A DNA stretch of 5,393 bases. It comes from Victivallales bacterium (GTDB lineage: Bacteria > Verrucomicrobiota > Lentisphaeria > Oligosphaerales > Oligosphaeraceae). The stretch is from the NCBI GenBank assembly GCA_017963875.1, contig JAGCTA010000014.1, positions 1 through 5,393 on the forward strand. Direction: 5' to 3'. Numbering within the stretch: position 1 is the stretch's first letter; each line of letters starts with the position of its first letter. A program made the position numbers and the translations under genes. Under the pieces are notes generated by a model that was given only the letters and a program-made list of their open reading frames with translations, was not told the origin of the DNA and ran no database searches. Of the stretch, positions 1 through 5,393 are shown in pieces.

Positions 1-1
1 G

Positions 2-928
2 ATGCTGTTCTTCGCCGTTCTTGTCTCGGGCTGCGGCGAAGGATACATCGAAGGGCTGGCGACGCCGTTTGTTCAAAAACTGCATGTACGAGACACGGGC
101 CAGTACATGAACTTCGCGCACTCCTTCTGGTCGGTCGGTGTCACCGTGACCACCATCGGCGCAGGTGCGCTACTGATGTGCGGCGTCAGTTGGCGACTGA
201 TTGTCGGCGTCATTTTCCCCCTGACGATTCTTGCCGCGTCATTGTTCCTCATGCGCGAGAAGAAGGGGCAGGAATACCCCGAACCGACCACGCGCCTTTC
301 CGTTCCCGACGTACTCCGTCAAATACGCGACATCTTCCTGACGCTACGTTTCTGGCTATATTTCCTTCTGATTTTCATCGCTGGCGGCGCTGAATACTGC
401 CTGACCTTCTGGCTGGCGAGTTTCATGCAACTCAGCATGAAGACAGGCGCGCTGCTTGGCGGACTCGCCACCGCGACGTTCGCCCTCGGAATGGTCACGG
501 GACGCATGGGCTGGGGCATCCTAGTTCCCGAACGAAGGCTCGGTCAGTCGCTTATCGTGGCGTGTTGCGCTGGTCTGCTGCTGTCATCAATGATTCCTTT
601 TCTGACTCCAGATTTGCCCATCGGCCGCACGGCGACGCTCACGCTCCTCTTCGTCCTTTTGTATCTCATCGGAATCACCATCGCGCCTCTCTGGCCGACA
701 ATCCAGACTTATTCTGTCCAGCGATTGCCTAAGCATTTGGACGAAACAATGATTTTCATCCTGCTCTCCAGTTCAGGCGTTCCTGGATGCGGCATCTTCA
801 CGACCATCATGGGCGTCATTGGAGACGCATGGGGCCTCCGCATCGCCTTTCTCATCGTACCGACCTTCCAGTTCATCATTGCGCTAACTCTTCTTTTGGA
901 ATCCCACTTCAGGCCTGTCAAGAGGTAG
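2..928 (+). CDS. MFS transporter, 5'-truncated by the window edge (about TM4-TM12)
   Basis: This is an inner-membrane carrier of the major facilitator superfamily, missing its N-terminus. The visible 308 residues are strongly hydrophobic and fall into about nine membrane segments: roughly residues 1-15, 40-62, 64-83, 117-141, 146-170, 182-203, 208-232, 248-272 and 279-300. A charged loop (84-116, with MREKKGQE) fits the central cytoplasmic loop between the two six-helix halves. About 90-100 residues (TM1-TM3) should lie upstream, which would give the usual length of about 400, so the ATG at position 2 is most likely an internal Met. The stretch around GEGYIEG (12-18) followed by NFAHSFWSVG (37-46) resembles the TM4/TM5 region of sugar-type MFS carriers such as the FucP-like group; this is family-level resemblance only. 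The substrate cannot be read from the sequence. The stop lies six bases before the serine hydrolase start, which suggests co-transcription and a related substrate. Confidence 0.88.
   Translation: MLFFAVLVSGCGEGYIEGLATPFVQKLHVRDTGQYMNFAHSFWSVGVTVTTIGAGALLMCGVSWRLIVGVIFPLTILAASLFLMREKKGQEYPEPTTRLSVPDVLRQIRDIFLTLRFWLYFLLIFIAGGAEYCLTFWLASFMQLSMKTGALLGGLATATFALGMVTGRMGWGILVPERRLGQSLIVACCAGLLLSSMIPFLTPDLPIGRTATLTLLFVLLYLIGITIAPLWPTIQTYSVQRLPKHLDETMIFILLSSSGVPGCGIFTTIMGVIGDAWGLRIAFLIVPTFQFIIALTLLLESHFRPVKR
921..925 (+). promoter_or_regulatory. Ribosome binding site of the serine hydrolase gene
   Basis: AGAGG lies inside the last codons of the transporter gene, nine bases before the ATG at 935. It supports that ATG as the start and implies the two genes are read from one mRNA. 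Confidence 0.55.
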
Positions 929-934
929 ATTGTC

Positions 935-1981
935 ATGGACCTTCAGCAAAAAGTCCAGAACGCATTGGAACATGTGGTCGAATCAGGTTTGGAATGCGGC
1001 TGCCAAGCCGCCGTTTACATTGATGGCGAATTGGCGATCAACGCCTGTGCTGGTTGGACCGACTGGTCGCGCACGCGAAAAATCAATGAAGACACGCTCT
1101 TCCCAATTTATTCAGCGGGGAAGCCACCCTGCTCCACCGTGCTCCATCGCCTCGTCGAGGCGGGTCTCGTCCGCTACAACACACGCATCCGCGACTTCTG
1201 GCCAGAGTTCGGCTGCAACGGCAAGGAGGACATGCAGGTATGGCATATTCTCTCCTACCGTGCGGGCCTCTTCATCCTTCCGAAGGCCACGGAGGAGGAA
1301 AAGGCGGATTTTTGGACAATGACCGAAAAGATGGCCGCGGCGCATCCATCCATTCCACCAGGCACGCGCCAATTGTATCATCCAATCACCTACGGCTGGC
1401 TTGTCGGAGGCATGGCATGCCATCTTCTCGGCACGCGTGATTTCCCAAAAATCTTCCGCGAATGGGTCGGCGAACCCGCGCACATGGACCGCTTCTTCTA
1501 TGGCACCAACGACGCCAACGCGGCGACACTCGTCCCCGCACCTGACGGCACCATCATCGACCCGATGGGCATCGCATGGATGAACTCGCCCCTCGCGCGA
1601 AGATGCTGCAACCCCGCCGCCTGCGCCATGTCCAACGCCCTTTCCATAGCACGGCATTACGCCGCAATCGACCGTGGCGAACTGCTTACTCCGCAGACGA
1701 TTGCACGCGCGACCCGCCCATGGCGCAGCCCCGACGACCCATTTGAATTCATCCGCAGCAATTGGACCATTTTCGGCCTCGGTTACGCATTGTCAGGTCC
1801 CATCGGCGATATTTCGCGCAATTTCGGCCACGCTGGCTGGAACGGTGCGCAGGGCCTTCTCGACCAGAAGCACCACATCGCCATCGGCTTCACACGCAAT
1901 GTGTTCGCGTTTCCAACCTATTCCTGCGACGCATTCTACGATGCCCTCGGCTTCAAGGACCGCGACTGGCCAGAGAAGTAG
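935..1981 (+). CDS. Beta-lactamase family serine hydrolase (class C / EstB-like esterase)
   Basis: A 348-residue protein of the PF00144 serine hydrolase family, which includes AmpC beta-lactamases, DD-peptidases and EstB-type esterases. The three active-site elements are visible. The SxxK motif is SAGK at 60-63 (nucleophile Ser60, general base Lys63) in the family context TLFPIYSAGKP. The tyrosine motif is Tyr148 in LYHPITYGW, the form common in EstB-like members in place of YxN. The third element is HAG at 299-301 (FGHAGWNG), replacing the KTG of true beta-lactamases. FWPEFGCNGK (88-97) and the LSYRAGL block (106-112) are also typical, although the latter usually reads LSHRAGL. There is no signal peptide, so the enzyme is probably cytoplasmic, which argues against antibiotic resistance and for hydrolysis of an imported ester or amide. 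Its length is slightly short of the usual 380-400. It follows the MFS gene by six bases, a likely operon partner. The substrate is unknown. Confidence 0.92.
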   Translation: MDLQQKVQNALEHVVESGLECGCQAAVYIDGELAINACAGWTDWSRTRKINEDTLFPIYSAGKPPCSTVLHRLVEAGLVRYNTRIRDFWPEFGCNGKEDMQVWHILSYRAGLFILPKATEEEKADFWTMTEKMAAAHPSIPPGTRQLYHPITYGWLVGGMACHLLGTRDFPKIFREWVGEPAHMDRFFYGTNDANAATLVPAPDGTIIDPMGIAWMNSPLARRCCNPAACAMSNALSIARHYAAIDRGELLTPQTIARATRPWRSPDDPFEFIRSNWTIFGLGYALSGPIGDISRNFGHAGWNGAQGLLDQKHHIAIGFTRNVFAFPTYSCDAFYDALGFKDRDWPEK

Positions 1982-2018
1982 CAATTTGCAATTAACAATT
2001 TGCCAAACACCAATTGGC
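1982..2018 (+). repeat. Three near-identical 8-bp direct repeats before the GH gene
   Basis: CAATTTGC occurs at 1982-1989 and 1996-2003, and CAATTGGC (one mismatch) at 2011-2018. The start-to-start spacing is 14 and 15 bases. The array begins directly after the serine hydrolase stop and overlaps the candidate -35 box. The last copy sits in a perfect 8-bp palindrome, CCAATTGG (2010-2017). It could be an operator, but AT-rich chance similarity is possible. Confidence 0.4.
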
Positions 2019-2027
2019 ATCTATTGT
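2000..2027 (+). promoter_or_regulatory. Candidate sigma70-type promoter for the GH123-like gene
   Basis: TTGCCA (2000-2005) matches the -35 consensus at five of six positions. It is followed after 16 bases by TATTGT (2022-2027), which matches the -10 consensus at four of six. A second possible -10, TATAGT (2027-2032), is closer to consensus but lies 21 bases from this -35. Transcription would begin around 2035, leaving an A/C/T-rich leader of about 50 bases before the ATG at 2088. This is a consensus match only, and sigma preferences of the host are unknown. Confidence 0.35.
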
Positions 2028-2073
2028 ATAGTGCGATTTGTTTTTTCTTATATCACAATTCAAACAAACAACC

Positions 2074-2091
2074 ATGGAGACCTTAATATGA
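2074..2091 (+). other. Five-codon mini-ORF overlapping the GH start codon (ATGA junction)
   Basis: ATG at 2074 opens the peptide M-E-T-L-I and stops at TGA 2089-2091, so its stop overlaps the GH start codon (2088-2090) in the arrangement ATGA. The Shine-Dalgarno sequence of the main gene, GGAGA (2076-2080), lies within this mini-ORF. No clear Shine-Dalgarno precedes the ATG at 2074, because the upstream bases are C/A-rich. The element might be a translated leader that couples or tunes expression, or a chance ATG. Confidence 0.25.
2076..2080 (+). promoter_or_regulatory. Ribosome binding site that fixes the GH start at 2088
   Basis: GGAGA stands seven bases before the ATG at 2088, an ideal spacing. 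Together with the signal peptide that begins at this Met, it rules out the longer reading that stays open upstream to 1674. Confidence 0.65.
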
Positions 2092-2138
2092 AACGTTATC
2101 TGTTGGCGTGCCTACTGCTTGGCACCCTATGCAGTGCC
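2088..2138 (+). other. Signal peptide of the GH123-like protein (Sec type)
   Basis: The first 17 residues have a basic N-terminus (MKRY), a hydrophobic core (LLACLLLGTL) and a cleavage site of the A-x-A type after C-S-A (15-17), leaving IEILPGG as the mature N-terminus. Cys15 is preceded by G-T-L, which is not a good lipobox, so signal peptidase I and a soluble periplasmic or secreted form are more likely than a lipoprotein. Confidence 0.8.
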
Positions 2139-4781
2139 ATTGAAATTCTACCTGGTGGATTCTTCGCATCAGGCGTCCCGACGCCTGTCAAAATCACCAA
2201 GGACTCGCCGTATTTTCTTGTTCGCTCAGGCTACACGCTCTTCGTCTCGCCCGACATGAACGGCACGCTTGAACTCCAACTCGCGAACTACCAGGTCGGG
2301 AAATATGTTTCTGACACCACTTTCACCCTCAGTAGCCCCGATGGCAAGACGCTGGAAGAAGCCGTCATCCCGCTAAGGAAAAACCATAACATCAAACTCG
2401 ACAATCTTCCGCTTGGCATCTACCAGTTGAAAATCAATTCGGGGCAGAACGGCTGCACAGTACGCGGGGCTGCAGGATATTGCAGCGTCGAGGCATCGGT
2501 CTTTACCCCTTTCAAGCCAAGTTACCATTGCCCTAAGGCCTTTTTCATCGTCAAGTCAGGCCATCTCAAACTGAAATGCAGTGGCGAACCTGAAAAGGAA
2601 CATGTCGCGCTGACCATCTGGGACTCGAAGGGAAACAAAGTCTTTACAGGCAACACTCTTGGCAAGCGCAAAAACTCCTTTGACGTCGATCTTGCCATTC
2701 CTTCCGACCAAGAAGGAACGGTCTGGAGCCTGAAAATGGATCCCGTTCCAGACGTCGGCTTCGAAGACATGAGCATCTCCATGCAAGAGGGCGCAGAGCC
2801 GATTCTCGCGCTTCGCCCCGAAGGACTTGTCCTCCCCATCATCCGCACCTATTCAAGTCTGACAGGGAAAGGCGACGAGACCATCAACGGCATCATCATC
2901 TCGCCAGTTGCCCAGAGCGTCGCAGGGCTGGAAATTAACTTCAACTATACGTCATTAGATGAAGCCAAGCCGTTCAACTTTAACACAAGTTGGAAGAGTG
3001 GCGACAACAATTTGATTCTTGGCATCAATGCAAAATATTCTGAAGTGCTCAGCGGGACGGCTAACATCGTCATCCGCCACAACGGGAAACTCATCCGCGA
3101 CACCAACGAGGAACTCACCGTCTGCCAAGGGCTCGCCTTCCAGGAAATTCCCTGGGTTGAAAAGGAACCCGCCGCAACCATCACGCCATCTGACCAAGCG
3201 CGCGGCTATCAGGTTTTCCAGCGTGCGGAACCAGGCTTCGTCCGCCCGAAGGCACGCCCGACGAAAGACGAAATCCGCAGCGTCATCAAGGCCGAAACCA
3301 GCCCAGGACTCATCTCCGCCGAATTCTTCGCGTTGCTGCCGTTGAAGGAATTTGCCAGCGCAGCCGTCACCATCGGCGACCTTCAGGGTCCGAATGGTGC
3401 CATTATCCCCGCAAGCGCCATCAAGATGCTCACCGCACGCATCTGGCGGCAGCGCATCGACTGGAATTCGATCGAATACATCACCGCGCCTGAACTGCTG
3501 GAAATTAAGGACAGCGTCGCATTGAAGACAATGGTTCCGCAACAGTACTGCGTGCACGTCTCTGTCCCCGCCAAGGCCGCGCCAGGCATCTACCGCGGGC
3601 AGATCAAGATCAACGGTGAACTCTGCGCACCATACGAATTGACTGTTGACGACTTCATTCTCCCCGAATACAATGACATGACATTCGGTCTTTACGCGGA
3701 TGGCGAACGCTGGCACAACAATCCCTACACGGACGAGGAATACGTCAAGGAACTGCGCATGTTCCGCGCCTACGGCATGAACGCCCTCATGGTCTATCCG
3801 TTCACGGGCTCCCGCCTGTCCTACAAAAACAACAAATGGTCCATCAACTTCGATGTCTTCCGCCACCACATGAAAATCTATGCTCAGGAAGGCTTTGACG
3901 GCGTCCTCTGCATCTCCCTCCAGCACATGAAAAATGCTCTGATTGCAACATTGAAGCGAGAAAAGCCAAACTACACGCAGGAAGATTACGATGCAGGCGT
4001 TGTCGCCGTCATTGAAATACTCAAAAAGTTCTCGCAGGAAGACAACTGGCCGAAATACTGCCTCCACACGATTGACGAGCCGCATACAGACGAACAGGGC
4101 GTCGAAGCCGCCAAATCACTCGGCTTCATCAAGGAGCATGGTGGAATGACATTTAACACGTGCTATGGAAACATCGTCAAGAAATACCTCAGCAAATGCC
4201 TCGACTACCGCTGCTTCAGCACCGTCGCTTATGCCGCCTTGTCCACCGAGGAAAAGACCGAACAACTGCGCAAGGAAACACTCGATGACGGTGCGTTCTT
4301 CTGGTGGTATGGCTCGGGTTGCTACACCAACGGCAACTTCCAGCAGGACTGTAACGTCTATTCAAACCGCCACATGCTCGGCGTGTTCAACTGGCGTTCC
4401 AAGGCGACGGGTGCATGGACCTGGACATTCCTCCGTGCCAAGGGCAACATCTACAACGACTTCGACGGTGATTGGAAAATTGAGGCCAAGGATGCCTGCA
4501 TCTGTTATCCGATGCCCAAGGGCAACGGCCTGATCGACACACTCCAGTGGGAAGGCTGCCGCGAAGGCATCTACGACTACCGCTACCTCCGTCTGTGGGA
4601 AGAACTCGTCAACAAGGCCGCCGTCACGCCAGCGAAAGCCGCCATTGCAGCTGAAAGCCGCGCGAAAGTCGATGCCGCCGTCAAGGCAATCCGCTGGACG
4701 GCGCTACAGTTCGGTGTCAGCAACGGCGAACTACGCGACCTACGCGCACTGCTCATATCTGAAATCAAACGCCTGAAATGA
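2088..4781 (+). CDS. Secreted GH123-like (DUF4091-type) glycoside hydrolase
   Basis: An 897-residue exported protein. Residues 1-17 form a signal peptide. Residues 41-117 and 151-218 look like two copies of one beta-sandwich module, and about 240-360 is another beta-rich stretch. Around 410-525 lies the sandwich that usually precedes the GH123 barrel, with the typical phrase VPAKAAPGIYRGQIKING (493-510). The catalytic barrel starts near 530 (MTFGLYADGERW) and carries IDEPH (662-666). Asp663-Glu664 match the Asp-Glu pair that GH123 enzymes use in substrate-assisted cleavage. FFWWYG (737-742), the NWR and WTWTF segments (768-781) and the C-terminal WEGCREGIYDYRYL (821-834) are typical of the DUF4091 region. 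Characterised GH123 members are beta-N-acetylgalactosaminidases, but many relatives have no known substrate, so the specificity here is inference. The start is fixed by GGAGA seven bases upstream and by the signal peptide. A strong hairpin follows the stop. Confidence 0.85.
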   Translation: MKRYLLACLLLGTLCSAIEILPGGFFASGVPTPVKITKDSPYFLVRSGYTLFVSPDMNGTLELQLANYQVGKYVSDTTFTLSSPDGKTLEEAVIPLRKNHNIKLDNLPLGIYQLKINSGQNGCTVRGAAGYCSVEASVFTPFKPSYHCPKAFFIVKSGHLKLKCSGEPEKEHVALTIWDSKGNKVFTGNTLGKRKNSFDVDLAIPSDQEGTVWSLKMDPVPDVGFEDMSISMQEGAEPILALRPEGLVLPIIRTYSSLTGKGDETINGIIISPVAQSVAGLEINFNYTSLDEAKPFNFNTSWKSGDNNLILGINAKYSEVLSGTANIVIRHNGKLIRDTNEELTVCQGLAFQEIPWVEKEPAATITPSDQARGYQVFQRAEPGFVRPKARPTKDEIRSVIKAETSPGLISAEFFALLPLKEFASAAVTIGDLQGPNGAIIPASAIKMLTARIWRQRIDWNSIEYITAPELLEIKDSVALKTMVPQQYCVHVSVPAKAAPGIYRGQIKINGELCAPYELTVDDFILPEYNDMTFGLYADGERWHNNPYTDEEYVKELRMFRAYGMNALMVYPFTGSRLSYKNNKWSINFDVFRHHMKIYAQEGFDGVLCISLQHMKNALIATLKREKPNYTQEDYDAGVVAVIEILKKFSQEDNWPKYCLHTIDEPHTDEQGVEAAKSLGFIKEHGGMTFNTCYGNIVKKYLSKCLDYRCFSTVAYAALSTEEKTEQLRKETLDDGAFFWWYGSGCYTNGNFQQDCNVYSNRHMLGVFNWRSKATGAWTWTFLRAKGNIYNDFDGDWKIEAKDACICYPMPKGNGLIDTLQWEGCREGIYDYRYLRLWEELVNKAAVTPAKAAIAAESRAKVDAAVKAIRWTALQFGVSNGELRDLRALLISEIKRLK
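2208..2741 (+). repeat. Internal duplication of an N-terminal beta-sandwich module in the GH123-like protein
   Basis: Two protein segments align at an offset of about 100-110 residues. PYFLVRSGY (41-49) matches AFFIVKSGH (151-159). FTLSSPDGKTL (79-89) matches LTIWDSKGNKVF (175-186). GIYQLKI (110-116) matches GTVWSLKM (210-217). The DNA copies have diverged, so this is an old domain duplication. The order, edge phrase then D-G-K or S-K-G turn then G-x-Y/W-x-L-K, suggests all-beta folds, possibly carbohydrate-binding or spacer modules. Confidence 0.55.
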
Positions 4782-4789
4782 CGTTCTCC

Positions 4790-4821
4790 GCCCCAGAAGG
4801 TCACTTTTCACCTTCTGGGGC
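4790..4821 (+). terminator. Strong hairpin after the GH gene, probable terminator
   Basis: A perfect 12-bp stem pairs 4790-4801 (GCCCCAGAAGGT) with 4810-4821 (ACCTTCTGGGGC) around an 8-base loop (4802-4809, CACTTTTC). It starts eight bases after the GH stop codon. There is no U-tract directly after the stem, so it may act as an unusual intrinsic terminator, an mRNA 3'-end stabiliser or a block to read-through into the DegT gene. Confidence 0.65.
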
Positions 4822-4823
4822 AC

Positions 4824-4853
4824 TTGCAAGGATTCTTGTAATCAATATATTAT
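4824..4853 (+). promoter_or_regulatory. Candidate promoter for the DegT-family gene
   Basis: TTGCAA (4824-4829, four of six matches to -35) and TATTAT (4848-4853, five of six to -10) are separated by 18 bases in a very AT-rich stretch just downstream of the hairpin. Transcription would start near 4860, giving a leader of about 75 bases that includes a run of seven T (4864-4870). This supports a separate transcription unit for the last gene. Confidence 0.4.
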
Positions 4854-4921
4854 AGCATTGAACTTTTTTTCAACCCATATTTTTAGTCACGCGGCCTCGC
4901 GACCGCTCACAATCACGCCCA

Positions 4922-4927
4922 AAAGGA
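4922..4927 (+). promoter_or_regulatory. Ribosome binding site of the DegT-family gene
   Basis: AAAGGA lies nine bases before the ATG at 4937. No competing in-frame start is seen close upstream, and the family-type N-terminus begins a few residues after this Met. Confidence 0.55.
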
Positions 4928-4936
4928 AAAAGAACC

Positions 4937-5393
4937 ATGGCAACAAAGGCAAAGGCAACAGCAAAATCAAAGTTGGACAAACTGGCAATCAATGGCGGCA
5001 AGAAGACATTTGAAGGTGCCTTCCCACCGTGGCCCCAGTTCAATCCGAAGACCCTCTCGACCATTGCGGACATCCTGCGCACTGGCAAGGTCAACTACTG
5101 GACTGGACAGGTTCCTGGTGAGGAGCCCCATTTCTCCTACGGCATGGCCTTCGAGAGAGCATGGGCGAAGTGGCTAGGCGTCAAGAACGCCATCAGCGTC
5201 TCCAACGGCACCGCTGCCTTGCACGTGGCCCTGACAGCCCTGGGCATCGGCTCTGGCGACGAGGTCATCTGCACCTCCTACAGTTTCATCGCTTCCTCCT
5301 TCTGCGCCCTGCAGGCCGGCGCCCTGCCTGTCTTCGTCGACACTGGCACGGACCACCTCCTCGATCCCAGCAAGATTGAGAAAGCCATCACCA
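4937..5393 (+). CDS. DegT/DnrJ/EryC1/StrS-family aminotransferase, 3' end beyond the window
   Basis: The first 152 residues of a PLP-dependent fold-type I enzyme of the DegT/DnrJ/EryC1/StrS family, which usually transaminates keto-sugars on nucleotide carriers (or, in some members, acts as a dehydratase or makes aminocyclitols and AHBA). After a Lys/Ala-rich leader (1-12) comes LAINGGKK (16-23), a phrase typical of one branch of the family. Then follow WTGQVPGEE (55-63), FERAWAKWLGVKNA (72-85), the PLP-phosphate loop SNGTAALHVAL (89-99), GIGSGDEVI (103-111), SYSFIAS (114-120), and GALPVFVDT (128-136). The catalytic lysine and the aspartate that pairs with the pyridine nitrogen should lie downstream. 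Full length is usually about 370-430 residues. The gene has its own ribosome site and a probable promoter after the hairpin, so it is likely not simply an extension of the GH operon. Substrate unknown; an amino-sugar or deoxysugar role is inference. Confidence 0.88.
   Translation, partial: MATKAKATAKSKLDKLAINGGKKTFEGAFPPWPQFNPKTLSTIADILRTGKVNYWTGQVPGEEPHFSYGMAFERAWAKWLGVKNAISVSNGTAALHVALTALGIGSGDEVICTSYSFIASSFCALQAGALPVFVDTGTDHLLDPSKIEKAIT

Noticed and set aside
1112..1657. Open frame of 181 codons on the - strand.
   Set aside because: It is antisense to the serine hydrolase motifs, and the translation shows no family signature.
2010..2017. Perfect 8-bp palindrome CCAATTGG on its own.
   Set aside because: An 8-bp palindrome is expected by chance in AT-rich DNA. 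It is kept only as part of the direct-repeat observation.
1674..2087. The GH123-like reading frame stays open 138 codons upstream, as far as an ATG at 1674.
   Set aside because: That stretch overlaps the serine hydrolase gene in another frame and codes for low-quality sequence. The signal peptide and the GGAGA ribosome site both begin at 2088.
2088..2138. Possible lipoprotein signal at Cys15 of the GH123-like protein.
   Set aside because: The residues before Cys15 are G-T-L, which does not fit the L-x-[AGS]-C lipobox; signal peptidase I cleavage after Ala17 fits better.
2955..4085. Long open frame of 376 codons on the - strand.
   Set aside because: It lies entirely inside the GH123-like gene and its translation has no recognisable domain. 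It is the usual shadow of biased codons in the real gene.
4891..4906. Short inverted repeat GCGG/CCGC with an 8-base loop in the DegT leader.
   Set aside because: Only four base pairs with interior mismatches, which is too weak to call an RNA element or operator.
1..5393. Looked for CRISPR arrays, tRNA or rRNA genes, insertion sequences, phage genes, riboswitches and attachment sites.
   Set aside because: No repeat-spacer pattern, no terminal inverted repeats, no transposase motifs and no recognisable RNA structure were found.

Overview
This 5.4 kb window comes from a bacterial genome and reads almost entirely on the + strand. It holds four protein-coding genes, two of them cut by the window edges. 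The set is a major facilitator superfamily (MFS) transporter (5' end missing), a serine beta-lactamase-like hydrolase, a large secreted GH123/DUF4091-type glycoside hydrolase, and the start of a DegT/DnrJ/EryC1/StrS-family (sugar) aminotransferase. Organism: there is no rRNA or other marker gene, so assignment is only by flavour. A secreted GH123-like enzyme beside a cytoplasmic serine hydrolase, an MFS carrier and a DegT-family protein would fit a polysaccharide- or glycoprotein-degrading member of the PVC group (Lentisphaerota, Kiritimatiellota, Verrucomicrobiota, Planctomycetota). Bacteroidota or another glycan degrader is not excluded.

Layout. Positions 1-928: C-terminal three quarters of an MFS permease (about TM4 to TM12). 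Positions 935-1981: class C beta-lactamase/EstB-like hydrolase, six bases after the transporter stop, so the two very likely form one operon. Positions 1982-2087: an AT-rich 106-base gap with three near-identical 8-bp direct repeats, a candidate promoter, and a five-codon mini-ORF that overlaps the next start codon as ATGA. Positions 2088-4781: an 897-residue exported protein with a signal peptide, a duplicated N-terminal beta-sandwich module, and a C-terminal GH123-like catalytic region with an Asp-Glu pair. Positions 4782-4936: a 12-bp perfect hairpin that probably ends the hydrolase transcript, then an AT-rich promoter candidate. Positions 4937-5393: N-terminal 152 residues of a DegT-family PLP enzyme, running off the window.

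How the genes may work together (inference). The exported hydrolase would release sugars or amino sugars from a glycan, the MFS protein could bring a product into the cell, and the cytoplasmic serine hydrolase could remove an ester or amide group. The DegT-like enzyme would act on a keto-sugar or nucleotide sugar. The gaps and signals suggest at least two and perhaps three transcription units, so the cassette may be a functional neighbourhood and not a single operon. I see no CRISPR array, tRNA, rRNA, insertion sequence or phage gene. The least conventional signals are the mini-ORF/ATGA junction and repeat array before the GH gene, and the internal duplication in the GH123-like protein.
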